64,000 nucleotides of DNA from Rehmannia glutinosa (Eukaryota; Streptophyta; Magnoliopsida; Lamiales; Orobanchaceae): positions 60,271,950 through 60,335,949 of the forward strand of contig CM071928.1 of NCBI GenBank assembly GCA_016081115.2, read 5' to 3'. The translations under genes and the position numbers were made by a program. The first letter of the stretch is position 1. Every line of letters starts with the position of its first letter. The notes under the pieces were generated by a model that made no database searches, was not told the DNA's origin, and saw only the letters and a list, made by a program, of their open reading frames with translations. This document shows positions 32,725 to 44,806 of the stretch, in pieces.

Positions 32725-33597
32725 TAGCATTCTTTTGCATATTTGATATTCATTTCGGGAAATACATCGTATTGTTCTTAAACGATAACACTTGTACACT
32801 TTCGAATAATGTTTTGTCTCATTATATCATCTAGATCGTTAGTAAAATCAGCCCAACCTTTTGGAGCTTCAATTGACTTTAGAGTATGACCAACATAAGC
32901 GGAATTAAACATGTCAAACAACTGATCAGTCCATGAAGCTGATCAATGACAAATGATCATTAAAGAAACACGATGCATGGTGGAATTATTAACCAATAGA
33001 ATTTGAGCAAGAGATTCGACGATCTCACCCAGATGCACATTTGGATGAGCGTGCAAACCCTTATACAGATGCAGAGCTCGCTGATCAGAAACAGCCGAAA
33101 GAAGAGGATGCTTGATCATATTTGGATGATCAGTTATCACCATCTCCGCATGTTTAGTCTATGCATCCTGATATGCATGCGTGAGATTATCTAAAGAGTT
33201 GATTTCCGGCCTAGTGGGTTTTTCCAAAGGATATGGAATTGAATTCTTTGTCTGATTATATTTTATGAATCAGAAAGGAAAAAAATGTAGATTGATATAT
33301 TATGTAACAGAATATTGCATATGCCATAGTGAACTAATTTGATTATTACTCCACGTGCTAAGTTAGTATCATATGTATCATTAAGTATGTCAAGCACTTC
33401 ATATATTATTGAAGATTCTTGGCTATGATTTTGCTATTTTTTATTAGTAAAATTAGTAAATCGACCCTCCGCTATTTAATTAAACGTGATTTTTTAATAC
33501 TTTTATACTATTTTCCTGAAAATTTGTAACTTTTAGTTGGGCCCTCAACCAATATGATTTGTGTCATCGTAGCCCTCCAACTAGAAAATACAGCTTG
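32725..33597 (-). other. Flanking DNA with an unidentified coding-like stretch on the minus strand
   Basis: This is the right flank of the compound insertion. From about 33240 down to 32830 the minus strand reads as protein with few stops (LHLYKGLHAHPNVHLGEIVE, then FNSAYVGHTLKSIEAPKGW after a stop). The even composition and continuing frame suggest a gene or element fragment, but I do not recognise the family. The remainder to 33597 is AT-rich with CAACTAGAAAATAC-type words. Confidence 0.35.
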
Positions 33598-33991
33598 TGT
33601 TGGGGATAAAACCGACTTTTTCTAATATCCATTAGTTTTATTATTTTACACATTATTAAATTCTAAAATTACTTAAGTAATTATTTAATTAATTAATCTT
33701 TATTGGATCGCAGATATAATTATCCAGCCCACGCGGTCTATATCCGCCCCACGTGCCCATTTTTTTCCTACACGGCCAATGCGGCCCATCATCCCAGGTA
33801 TAACAGAGGTTCCACCTCATTATTTTTAAGTATTCCACATTATTCTGCATTACTCTGAATCATATGCTCTGGATTTTTCTTACTTGAGCATCAGAGGGAC
33901 CTCCTTGTGACAAACCCAGGGCACGTCTAACGTTTGATGAACTGTCACATGCAAGTTCCTAACTAGAAGAACTACCAGTTCAGGAGAGGAC
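33598..33991 (+). repeat. 5' LTR of the Tat-like element (right end approximate)
   Basis: It starts TGTTGGGGATAAAAC. It aligns with 44424-44806 over its length, sharing TTTATTGGATCGCAGATATA, CATCATCCCAGGTATAA and AACTGTC(A/G)CATGCAAGTTCC. GGTATAACAGAGG corresponds to a TATA box (GGTATAAAAGAGG in the other LTR). The alignment stops where the 3' copy is cut, so the true end may lie a little further right. Confidence 0.75.
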
Positions 33992-34089
33992 TTGAACTTT
34001 ATCAGAAATCTTTACTTGGACTGATCGATCTGCCAATTTTAAGCAGCATCATTATGGCCTAGTCTGTGTGAACTGCAAAGACACGAAGA

Positions 34090-35720
34090 TGCAGACAAGA
34101 TCTCAAGCCCGAAGAACTAATTCTCAATCTACCGATGCTGGAACACGAATCCAACAAGAAACGAGACCACCCCGAAGGCCAGCCCCCTCCTTATGGAGAG
34201 GCGCCTCCTCATCCTCTTAGGAGCTCTGCCCACTGAAGAGATTCGCTTGACACAGAAGCCTTCCAAACTTTGCTCGAGGAAGCTACCTGAACTGCTGTGA
34301 GGTAGCAAACTGCAGCTGGAGCTGCCAGGAGACCTCCCTGCACACCGCCAGTTGCCGAAGACCCCGACCTAGGGGAAAAAGATAGAAGAAAGAAAAGACG
34401 AGGAGAAAATCATGAAAACCAGTGAGTTGCGAGCCCGCCGAGGAGTCTCAAACAGTGCATGCTAGCCTAAGCAACTCAAGAGCCCCCGCCCTGGTTTGAA
34501 ACAGTCCGCTCGCCCCAGCTATCTTGGCCGAGCCCACTCCCATCAGGCATTAAGACCTCAAATCTCCCCGAGTAGGGATATCAACGGGGTAGGGCGGGGG
34601 CAGGGGGAGCAATCCCCATCCCCATCCCCGCGAGACAAACGAGGAAAAAACTCCCACCATCCCGCCCCCATGGGGATTCCCGATCCTGTTTTTATTTATT
34701 ATTTTTGAAAAAAAACTGATATTTTTCTTAAAAAAATGATTTTTAAATATTTAAAAATATATAAATTATATAAAAAAAACTAATGAATCACTCATTATAC
34801 AAAATAAATTAAAGATTTTTAGATTTTATATATTTAATGTGGATCTTTAAAATATATTATATATATTTAAATATTACATTATATATTAATATTCGGTTCC
34901 CCGAGGGGAGGAAATAATTCTCCTCCCCGACCCCACGGGGGAAAGTTTGGGGATTTCCCTCCCCGTTTGGGGCTGTTCCCCGCAGGAAAGAGGGAATCCC
35001 CGCCCCACTGCCATCTCTATCCCCGAGTACGATGATCCGGAGATCCTCAAGAACATTTGGACAAGTTTTATGCAATTGATGTATATGACATGACAGACAT
35101 TTGCTAATGCAAAGTGTTCCGGAGTACACTGACCAAGCGCGCCTTGACTTGGTTTAGTCAATTCCCAGTTGGATAAATCACTGGGATGGACAAGCTCACG
35201 GAGAATTTCATGCAACAATTCTCCATCAATAGGAAATGCCCTAAGACTATATCGCAGCTATTCCAGATTAAGTAGATGGAAGGGGAGTCACTGTAGCTTT
35301 ATGAAGCGGTTCGTGGAAGTCGTGAACGAAGTGGCCAACGTCCATCACGAGACCTTGGCTGGAATTCTGCAATAGAACCTCCATGAGGGACACTTGAAGG
35401 AATCGCTGGTAGGAAAGCCTCCCACCACTCTTGAGGAATTACAAGATCGTCCCGGTGGCAGCGCCTCTTGTTGGCTTCACAGGAGAAGTAATGAAGTCGG
35501 TGGGAGAAATCAATTTACCACTTACCCTAGGAGTGGACGCCATGTGCAGCACTACGAAGATGATTTGTTTCCTTATCATGGATGCTCCATCTTCTTACAA
35601 TATGATCTTGGGAAGACCATCTCTAAACTAGTTCAGGGTCATTCCCTCAACAATTCACCTCAAGCTAAAGTTCCCCACCGAAACTAGAGTGGGGGAGACG
35701 AGATGGTTGGAGATATCAAG
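34090..35720 (+). pseudogene. Tat-like gag and protease remnants
   Basis: Gag appears to open at ATG 34090 (MQTRSQARRTNSQS). After the hAT insertion the capsid part is readable in pieces (EHLDKFYAIDVYD, TLTKRALTWFSQFP, DKLTENFMQQFSINRK). Protease follows near 35450-35690 (PLVGFTGEVMKSVGEINLPL, DAPSSYNMILGRPSLN, then LKLKFPTETRVGE). Stops and frameshifts are frequent. No reverse transcriptase or integrase comes after it. Confidence 0.82.
34573..35019. mobile_element. hAT MITE inside the gag gene
   Basis: The ends TAGGGATATCAACGGGG and, inverted, TAGAGATGGCAGTGGGG match closely. TCCCCGAG is duplicated exactly at 34565-34572 and 35020-35027. The GC-rich ends surround an AT-rich core. It is non-coding and splits gag between the PQISPS and EYDDPEI-like parts. 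Confidence 0.9.
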
Positions 35721-36652
35721 GCCGCTAGAGATGCTACGCGGCTGCATTAGAAGATCAAGCTCTCTCGAAAAGACCAAGCTCAACAGCAACATGATTCATC
35801 ATCTCCCTGATTATCTATTTCTTCCCTATTGTCAAGGGCCTTTATCTATTTACTTGCTTTCTAGTTTAGTTTGTTCCGGCCGAGTGGCGTAAAAAAAATT
35901 TATTTCCAGTTATCGGCCTATGAGCCAAGCATTTACTTAGCATTTATTTTTGTATAATACAAGTTTTTACGTAGTTTACACCAGTTTCTTCAATTACTAT
36001 TGTGCAGTTACTTGTCAACAACGAATACATGTCCAAGTACATATACCTTTCTCCCATCCGACATTCGTGGCTTCCGAAGAAACTCCCTCCCAGCATCCCT
36101 AGATGCAGCAATCCTCCTCCGGCTTTCTCGGAGTAGACACCCCTACCTGTGATCCAGGAGGCAGTCTCATTAAACTCTCATCCGGCGTCCCTGGATGCGA
36201 AGATCCTCCCCCCGTGTTCCCAGAGGAGGCACCCCTACCCACGATCCAGGAGACGGTCTCATGAAGCTCCCATCCGGCATTCCTGGGTGCAGAGATCCTC
36301 ATTCGACATTTCCGTTAGGGGGCACCCCTCCCGTGTTCTGGGAGGTGGCCACACTCACAAAAATAAGCAAGCATTCTACTCAAATATACAACAAGTAAAC
36401 GCGAAGGATAAGCAAAAACATATTAACATAAGTACGGAGGGTAAGAAACCAGTCACTCAAGCAAAGAGTATCTCCAATCCTCACAAAGATAACAGACATA
36501 TCCAAACTAAAATGTAAAGTAACTGAAAAGCAAGCCCTATCACGTGGGCTAGATTTAAAAGGCCAATACGACCAAGTAAAGCAGTAAACTAATCAAGCCT
36601 TGGGGCTACATCAATCCTCTCCAGCCCCATCTCCCTCCTCCTCGTCACCACC
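35721..36652 (+). repeat. Post-protease spacer with three ~92-bp tandem repeats (36086-36350)
   Basis: Units starting near 36091, 36183 and 36273 share CATCCGGC(G/A)T(C/T)CCTGG(A/G)TG, then GAGGCACCCCTACCC and GATCCAGGAG(A/G)C(A/G)GTCTCAT. Tandem repeats in this position are known for Tat-type elements. Apparent frames across them (36149-36517) are by-products of the repeat. The rest, to 36652, is A-rich non-coding sequence. Confidence 0.7.
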
Positions 36653-36958
36653 TATTGGGAAAATTTATGTATAGATTTTGATGATACCATGTAAATCTTA
36701 GATTAGAAAGTTGGTACCCCAATTCAAATGTAATTTAACTTGTAATAGATAAGGTTCTATTAGCTGAGTCGAAGGCAGCCAAGTTGAAGATTACAAGACT
36801 CGACTGAAGATTGAAGAGAAGACTCAGTTGTGTGGCAGCTGAGTAAAGTGAAGTGAAGGTTCAATCAAGTGATAGAAAAGCTGTCTCAGTCAGCTGACTG
36901 ACAGCAAAGTCATTCCAAAATGATTGGAATCGATTGTCAAAGGGGTATGCAGCAGACT

Positions 36959-38401
36959 GTTCGCCTTAATTTTTAGCTTCACCGCAAGTGAATGGCGTAG
37001 TTAATAAATAGGGTTAGCAAGGTCGATCCCACTGAGACTAATAAATTCATGCACTAAATACTGAGATTGTAATATTATTATTTTTATTTAGACGATCAAA
37101 AGTTGATGGTTCTTTTATAAAAGTAAGACAAGATTTTATCATAAAAAAACAAAGTAAAGATTTCGATAGAAAGATCAAGTGGAAGAATGAATTCCAGGGT
37201 TGTGGTTTTAGGTAATCTCCCACTTATTATCCGATTAATCAAAACCAAAGTTATTATTAGTCTTCCCTATAAGACGATCACAAAAGTATTTTACCCTCTC
37301 TCTCGAGATACAATAAAAACGTTGATTGAATTATCTATGCTAGTATCTCTACTCAACATCAGATAAACAACTCCCAAAGCATAAAAGATCAGTTATCCTC
37401 ACAAATACTCACAGACTTCTCAATCATGCAAAGTATTAATGTCAAGTACTCAAGATCTAGTATTGAAACTCATCCATCGAGTTATGAATCAATACATCAA
37501 GCAAGTTAAGCCAATGGTCATTTGATAAAATAAGGAATAAAACAGAGTACTCGAATATGGTTCGAAATAATAACTTCAATTCAATTAAACATCAACAAGA
37601 GTATCAATTAACCTAATCATAAACCCGGGAATCACAGGGTGTTTAGCCGGACATGAGATATTGTTCATGTTCATATCTAACTAAATGAAAATAAAAGGTA
37701 CAATGGAATAAGTAAACTTAGAGATATTGATGATCTCTCGATCAATCTTCAATCCTCAAGCGTGTGGATGGGACCTCGAACTATCTATCGAATCCTTCGG
37801 TAGAAGGTTGCTCTTTTCTGTGCTTTCTAGGGTAAAAATCAGTGTCCCTTCGTTTGGGGCCATCTCGTCTCTATTTATACTCCCTTTGGACCAAACCTAT
37901 TTTTGTACGACTTGAATCTATCAATTCCCACACAGACGCACAAGCCGTGCGCTTACACACGACTAGCCCGTGCGTCAAGTCGTAGCTTCAGTCTTATCTT
38001 ATCAGAAGCACGGACCGTGCGTATAAGCACGGGCCGTGCGTATAAGCACGCGACGGCCGGCGGTCGTCAATGCGAACCTTAATTCCTTCAGCCCTGCACA
38101 CGCACGAGCCGTGCCTATGAGCACGGGCTGCTTGTGGCCGTATTTTGCCCGGTTCGTCTGATCTCTTCTCGGTTCAGCTCCAAACTTCATGTATTCGCTT
38201 GATTCTTGACGGTCCTTTACTGCAATGCTCCGATTTGCTACAAAAGGGCTACAAATATCGTTTAATTCCTGCAAAATGAGCAACCCGTAATATCTTTTCC
38301 ATAATATAAGAACACGACCCATTTTACTAAGTTAATGCATGTTTATCAACCTATTATATTCACAATTATGCCCAAAATACATGCAAAACTCACACTAATC
38401 A
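36959..38401 (-). repeat. Athila-type solo LTR, reversed
   Basis: On the minus strand it starts TGATTAGTGTGAG and ends AAGGCGAACA, like the LTRs at 19122 and 47208. It holds GC palindromes near 37930-38135 (GCACGGACCGTGCG, GCACGGGCCGTGCG). The flanks CAGAC and CATAC are only 4/5 alike, so the target duplication is imperfect. Confidence 0.82.
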
Positions 38402-39454
38402 CATACATGACTCGAGAAAGCTGAAAGAGATCCGTTGTCAAGCAAAGTCAAGGTTTTGCTAGAAATAGGCATGTGTCAGGCTACCAGCAATAAAGTTGTT
38501 TTGCTGAAAGAGTGCAAAAAGCAATGAACTAATGAGATGTACCTAAAAACCTGCAGAGATTAAGGAAAGGCTGCAGAGTATTAAATTCATGGTACAAGTC
38601 TACATCAAGCGTGTGGATGGGACCTCGAACTATCTCTCGAATCCTTCGGTAGAAGGTTGCTCTTTTCTGTGCTTACTAGGGTAAAAATCAGTGTCCCTTC
38701 GTTTGGGGCCATCTCGTCTCTATTTATACTCCCTTTGGACCAAACCTATTTTTGTACGACTTGAATCTATCAATTCCCACACAGACGCACAAGCCGTGCG
38801 CTTACACACGACCAGCCCATGCGTCAAGTCGTAGCTTCAGTCTTATCTTATCAGAAGCACGGACCGTGCGTATAAGCACGGGCCGTGCGTATAAGCACGA
38901 CCAGCCAGTGCGTCAATGCGAACTTTAATTCATTCAGCCCTGCACACGCACGAGCCGTGCCTATGAGCACGGGCTGCTTGTGGCCGTATTTTGCCCGGTT
39001 CGTCTGATCCCTTCTCGGTTCAGCTCCAAACTTCATGTATTCGCTTGATTCTTGACGGTCCTTTACTGCAATGCTCCGATTTGCTACAAAAGGGCTACAA
39101 ATATCGTTTAATTCCTGCAAAATGAGCAACCCGTAATATCTTTTCCATAATATAAGAACACGGCCCATTTTACTAAGTTAATGCATGTTTATCAACCTAT
39201 TATATTCACAATTATGCCCAAAATACATGCAAAACTCACACTAATCACATACATGACTCGAGAAAGCTGAAAGAGATCCGTTGTCAAGCAAAGTCAAGGT
39301 TTTGCTAGAAATAGGCATGTGTCAGGCTACCAGCAATAAAGTTGTTTTGCTGAAAGAGTGCAAAAAGCAATGAACTAATGAGATGTACCTAAAAACCTGC
39401 AAAGATTAAGGAAAGGTTGCAGAGTGTTAAATTCATGGTACAAGTCTACATCAA
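37758..39454. repeat. Tandem duplication, two units of about 848 bp
   Basis: The segment starting GCGTGTGGATGGGACC at 37760 is repeated from 38609. Each unit has the distal part of the reversed Athila-type LTR plus about 205 bp of the SIRE-type LTR, ending GGTACAAGTCTACATCAA. The units differ by few substitutions and indels, so the duplication is younger than the LTR insertion. The junction shares the short word CAAG/CAA. Confidence 0.88.
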
Positions 39455-39543
39455 TGTTGCAAGACAAGACAAGCCAATAACCTACGAAGTATAGTTTGAA
39501 AAGTGTGTCTATCTCTTCAACAAACATATTTTCAAACGTGCAC

Positions 39544-39550
39544 TATAAAA
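39544..39550 (+). promoter_or_regulatory. TATA box of the SIRE-type solo LTR
   Basis: CACTATAAAAGGCCGAGGA matches the same position in the two SIRE-type LTRs at 51148 and 63577, so this is the conserved LTR promoter box. Confidence 0.65.
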
Positions 39551-39833
39551 GGCCGAGGATTTATCTGAGAGAAAGTTACGAACTACACAGACTATCACGC
39601 ATACAAGCATTCAAGCAAATAACCTGTAAAATATATCTCAAGCTTTCTAAGAAAATCCTCAAGCCTAAACTCGAAGAATATAGATCCAACACACTCAGTG
39701 AAGGAAAGACAACTTCATCAGTTGAAGAGGAAAACTTGTTATCAAGAACAAGGGGTCTACTTCTAGGTTGAAGAAGTTGTAGTGAGGTTCCAGATCGAAC
39801 CAGTGTTTTGAACCTGTTGGAGGGCTTAGTGAT

Positions 39834-41313
39834 TGTTCGTCTTATTTTTAGTTTCACCGCGAGTGTACGGTGTAGTTTATAGAATAGGGTAAGCAAGGTC
39901 GAATCCACAAAGACTAATAAATTAATGTACTAAGTATTGAGATTGTAATAGTCTTATTTTTATCCAAACGATCGAAATTGAGTGATTTGGTTTGTGAAAG
40001 CAAGACAAGAATTTATCCTAAAACAACAAAGTAAAGAGTTGATTGAAAGATCAAGAAGATGAATGGATTCCAGGGTTATGGTTTCAGTTAATAACCCCTT
40101 TTGTTATCAGATTAATCACAACCAAAGTTATTATTATTTTTCCCTATAAGACAATCACGAAAGTATTTTACCCTCTCTCTCGAGATGTATGTAAAAACGT
40201 TGATTGGATTATCTATGCTAGCACCTCTACTCAACAAAAGATATCTAACTCCCAAAAGCACAAAATATTATAAATCCTCACAAATATTCATAGACTTCTC
40301 AATCTTGCAAATATTCATGCCAAGTTCTCAAAGATCTAGTATTGAAACTCATCTCTCGAATTATGAATCAATATATCAAAACAAGTTAAACCAAAGGCAT
40401 TTTGATAAAACCAGAAATAAAACAAAGTACTCGAATAGGGTTGGAAAATAATAACTTCAATTGTAATTAAACATCAAACAAAAGTATCCATTAACCTAAT
40501 CCCAAACCCGGGAATCACAAGATTAGCCGGACATGGGAAATAAACAATTCATAGACAAATTATTCATGTTCATATCTAACTAATTGAAAGTAAATGATAC
40601 TATGGAATGAGAAACTCAAGGATGTCGATGATCTCTCGATCTATCTTCAATCCTCAAGAGTCTGGTTGTGACCTAGATCAATCTCTCGAATCCTCCGGTA
40701 GAAGGTTGCTCTTTTCTCTGCTTTCTAGGGCAAAAATCAGTGTTTTCTCGTTTGTGGCCGCCTCGTCTCTATTTGTACTCCGTTTGGGTCAAAACCTAGT
40801 TGAGAATCTGTCAAACTCTGTTTTCCCTCACAGGCGCACGGGCCGTGCACCTAGCGCACGCCCAGCCCGTGCGGGGTACCGTTGGTATTTTTCTTTTCGC
40901 TGAAGGGCGCATGGGCCATGCGCTCCACGCACGACCAGTCCGTGCGTCATGACGTGGGCTGAGTCTCACTTCTGGGTGGCACACGGGTCATGCTATGGAT
41001 GCACGCACTGCCCGTGCGCACCTGTTGAAGCTGATACTTATTCGTTTCCTTCCGTTTCTCGCCCGGTTCGTCTGACTTCTTCTAGACTCAACTCCAAACA
41101 TCGTACGTTACTTCAAGTATTGGCGGTCCTTTACCGCAATGCTCCGAATTATTGCCAGAATACTACAAATATCATTCAATTCCTACAAAATGAGCAAAGT
41201 GTAATACCTTTTCCACAAAACAGAAATAAAGCCCTTTTCATTCAAGTAATGCATGCATAACAACTAATTCTAACTATAATTAAGCCCAAAACATGCAAAA
41301 CACATGTCAATCA
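39834..41313 (-). repeat. Athila-type solo LTR, reversed, second insertion
   Basis: On the minus strand it begins TGATTGACATGTG and ends AAGACGAACA. GTGAT is duplicated exactly on both sides (39829-39833 and 41314-41318), and removing the insert rejoins GTGATCAAGTCC of the SIRE-type LTR. GC palindromes lie at about 40835-41020. Confidence 0.9.
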
Positions 41314-42320
41314 GTGATCAAGTCCAAAGGTTTGAAGGAAGCTGAAGTAGCAGGACAACCGTATTGTGAAGAAACTGAGTCCTAGGAGCTGCATGCTGTG
41401 TGATCAAAGCTGACTCAGATTGATAACTACTTTGTAACCAAGTCAAGTTACTTAGAGGATTCCTCCAGGAGTTGGAGAAAAGTGGATTATAAGAATTACC
41501 CCATTCTCGAACTAGTATAATTGCTCATGTCTATTTACTTTCAGCGCACTTAATTTCTTGTATTATCTTTATATCTGCTGATAGTTAAATTTCTTAAGTC
41601 TACAGATAATAACCCTCCTAAAACAAGTGTTGTAAAACGTATTTAAAAACTAAGGGTGAAAGTCTTCCGCTGTTAAAAACTAAGTCAAGTATTGCTACTT
41701 CTAAGTGTTAGCTGAAAACAGCTAATTTATACTATCAACAGCTCAGTCGAGTCTGTTGAGTGGGTAACTTTGTTGTGTAAGCCAACCTAGTTGTCCCTCA
41801 AGGACTTAGCTGACTTGAGTCAACTCTGAAATTATTTAAAGGACTAAAATCAAAAGGTTGGTAAAGTTTATTCAATCCCCCCTTCTAAACTTTACCTATC
41901 ACCCTTTGGGACCTAGACCACCGATGTCCTTGGGGATGTCTTGGAGGGCTCCAATCTCGTCGTCCTCCTTATCGGAGATGCCGTAATCGAAAAGATTAAT
42001 TAATCAACTCCCAGGGAGCCTTCCCACTCCGTCGTAGTAACTTGCAGCAGTGACAAATGGTCCAGTCAAAGTAAGTAGTGGACTCCCTCATCAGCTCAGA
42101 CTTATTGTCCAAAGAAGACATATAAGCCTTTATCGCGCCAGACTTCTATCCAGCTCAAACCATTAAGCCCTGTACGAGGACTAGAGGAACAACTCACAAA
42201 TTTTGACCTCATGATTACACTTAACCTTCAGCCCATTGTACTTCTTCATTAAGACGGCCACCCAAGTATCATGCTTAGTTTCAACATCCTTGAGGCTTCA
42301 CAGCTCGCCCCTCAACCAGC

Positions 42321-42482
42321 TGTAATGACCAAATTTTATTAAATTAAAGTACTCTAAAATATTATTAAGAAAACACGAATTTATAAATTAAAGTGATCCC
42401 AATAATAATCAAAAAGTCAATTTAGAATTTTTAATTCTTAAGAAAAAATATAATAATAATAATAATAATAATAATGATGATG

Positions 42483-42525
<43 letters not shown>

Positions 42526-43412
42526 ATCTTCTAAATATCTAACAATTATCCCAAACATAAACCGGGAAAAAATTAAAGACATAAATCCAAAATTTAGTCC
42601 GATTCTAATTATTTAAAATATAAATATAGCATGATTTATTCCACCATCCACAACATCATATCTTCAGCCGGATTTCTCAACCTGAAAGTCATGATAATAA
42701 TAGGGGTGAGCTTCATCTCGCTCAGTAGGGATATATCTGTCAATATTTAATATAACATGAAAAATATTCACATAATTACAACAATAAATTCATTAATTTT
42801 TTCTTTTTCTTCCGATCGCGATTCTCGCATATAGCATTGCGGGTTCACCCCGAAGATACGTTTGATCCCGAACCATTTTCATGGCCCCTAGCTTATATGA
42901 ATTTATTTCCTCTTGACATATATTGCAATCAATGAAGTATAATCATGGAACATTAAATAAACACAATTGATATAAAAATCCCTACATTAATAATTGCAAA
43001 TATTCGATGTAGAAAAATGAACAATAAAAGTCCTAGTCCTCGACCCCTTCGCTTTCCACATTAAATAATATTATAAGATTATATAATTAATATGTGATTT
43101 TATTAAATCGAACTAATTAATGAAATAATTTATAAAAATAAAATATTGAAATAAGCTTGTGGATTGGGAATTATATATATACATAGGAAACTTGAATAAT
43201 AAGTAGAAAAAATATCATTACGTTATAATCATTTGAAATTTGGTGTAAAATTTGAGTTTGAAGTTATACATATTTATAGTAATTAATATTAACCCCTAAA
43301 TACTCTAAAATAACCCCTAAGCTAAACCCCTAAACAAACTCCTAACTAACCCCTAACATAACCTCTATACTAACCTCTAATCAAATTATTAATTAAATCA
43401 ATGGATATCACA
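42321..43412. repeat. Solo LTR, 1092 bp, in the antisense ORF
   Basis: The ends are TGTAATGACC and GATATCACA. The 5-bp repeat CCAGC flanks it exactly (42316-42320 and 43413-43417). There is no coding inside. Orientation and family are not certain; both ends read like gypsy LTR ends. Confidence 0.8.
42449..42524. repeat. (AAT)n microsatellite
   Basis: About 25 trinucleotide units are present, interrupted once by GATGATGAT, within the solo LTR. Confidence 0.95.
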
Positions 43413-44423
43413 CCAGCGATTATCTGATTTTAGCACATCATCCCATCGGCTCGAAGTGGTTGCGAGGTTCACAATCTATAAAAAAAATTGGCATTAATTC
43501 GACAAGTAAAAGGAATGAAGAGACAACTACTAGAAGGAGAACTAAAGTGCAGAAGCTAAACAAAGAAATAACTGCCGAAAAGTACGCAGGAAATTCTTAA
43601 CATTCAAAGGACTCTCAAACAAGCCATTGTCCCCATAAACTCACACCAACTCCTGGCGGGAGAAAACACTACCCCGAGGCGTCAACGCCTCACTAGCCCA
43701 ACCACAAGGAAAATCCCAACCATTATCCCTCACGAGGGAAGCACCGTAAGAAACTTACACTGTCGACAGGGGAATAAGTAAAAGAAAGTTTTCCCAGCAG
43801 TCTTGTTTGGGTAAAACAAGTAGTAGAACCCCTCACAAGTAGCCAGGAAACCTAACTTGCCCATAACTTGCTCATAGTCTTGAATACAAGAATACGCCTG
43901 TGGAATTACTTAGCCGGTGCACAACCCAACCAACTGAATAATTTTAATGAAAAGTGGATCATGAGGAATAGGGAACCCGACTGACAAAATGTACAAGTAT
44001 ACTGTGATAAATCTCTCGGGAGGATGAGCAAGTCGATCCTCCGCCCCTAGCGCCAACATGCGAAAGGTCGCGAGTAACCCCAAGCACTCCCATAACCTTC
44101 TTAGGCAATAAGGAGCAGCTCTACCCACCAAACTCTCTGAATCCAAAGCTCTACTCCCAGGAGAAGGTCTGTGCTGATACTTTGGCTGACGAATCTCCTT
44201 TGGAATTTCCTCCTCAGACTCCTCTGAACTGTCCTCCTCACTCGGATTTGTACCCATAGAAAACTCAAGATATCCATCCCCCACTAAAAGTTTCAAAACC
44301 AAATGGGGAATATCCAACTCCATAGTCAAGGGTGGAGTCGGACGAATGAAACTAGCAACACGATATTTCTTAGCTCCCGCACTGCTCCCTCCACCTTGCG
44401 TAGGCCGCGTACTAGGGGGCTTA

Positions 44424-44806
44424 TGTTGGGGTCACAATTGACTTTCTGATATCCACTATTTTTATTATTTCACATTATTAAATTCCAAAATTTCTTAATT
44501 AATTATCCAATATTATTAATTTTTATTGGATCGCAGATATAATTATCCGGCCCACACATCCATTTACTCCTACATGACCCATTCGACCCATCATCCCAGG
44601 TATAAAAGAGGTCTCTCATCATTGTTTGTGAGTATTCCACATTATTTTGCATTAGTCTGAATTATATTCTCTGGATTATTCCTACTTTTAGTACTGACTT
44701 GAGTGTCGGGAAAACCTCATTGGGACAACTCCAGGGCCTGTTTAATGTTTGTTGAACTGTCGCATGCAAGTTCCCAGCTAGAATAACTACCAGCTCAGGA
44801 GAAAAC
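44424..44806 (+). repeat. 3' LTR of the Tat-like element, cut short
   Basis: It starts TGTTGGGGTCAC after a purine-rich AGGGGGC stretch. It contains GGTATAAAAGAGG (TATA box, about 44600). It aligns with the 5' LTR until AGGAGAAAAC, where the Tork-type LTR begins. Confidence 0.78.

Larger units (their letters stand above)
36653..41917 (+). repeat. SIRE-type copia solo LTR enlarged by nested insertions
   Basis: It begins TATTGGGAAAATTTATG (compare TGTTAGGAAATTTATTG at 50510) and ends CCTTTGGGACCTAGA (compare CCCTTGGGACCTACA at 52071). CCACC flanks it (36648-36652 and 41918-41922). In between, LTR pieces alternate with two reversed Athila-type solo LTRs and a tandem duplication. No internal copia coding is present, so it is a solo LTR. 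Confidence 0.8.
41918..44360 (-). pseudogene. Antisense extra ORF of the Tat-like element (gypsy-type transposon domain)
   Basis: The minus strand carries a former protein split by the solo LTR at 42321-43412. The clearest piece (44329-43910) has an acidic N-terminal part (NPSEEDSSEESEEEIPKEIR) and then RFITVYLYILSVGFPIPHDP followed by IIQLVGLCTG. This is the pattern of the 'putative gypsy type transposon' domain found in plant retroelements. The piece below 42320 reads as charged, coiled-coil-like sequence. Extra ORFs antisense to pol are reported for Tat-type gypsy elements; their function is unknown. Confidence 0.65.
33598..44806 (+). mobile_element. Tat-like gypsy element, pol-deleted, heavily invaded
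   Basis: The related LTRs at 33598 and 44424 bracket gag-protease remnants, a tandem-repeat region and an antisense ORF near the 3' end. That arrangement, with an antisense extra ORF and tandem repeats between coding parts, is known from Tat/Retand-type gypsy elements. RT, RNase H and integrase are not found. Insertions inside: a hAT MITE (34573), a SIRE-type solo LTR (36653) and another solo LTR (42321). The 3' LTR is cut by a Tork-type copia element at 44807. Confidence 0.78.

Noticed and set aside
36149..36517. A 122-codon plus-strand frame
   Set aside because: It is produced by the 92-bp tandem repeats, with the same words shifted between units.
42449..42524. (AAT)n run considered as a centromeric or satellite array
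   Set aside because: It is a short microsatellite of one trinucleotide inside a solo LTR, not a long higher-order array.
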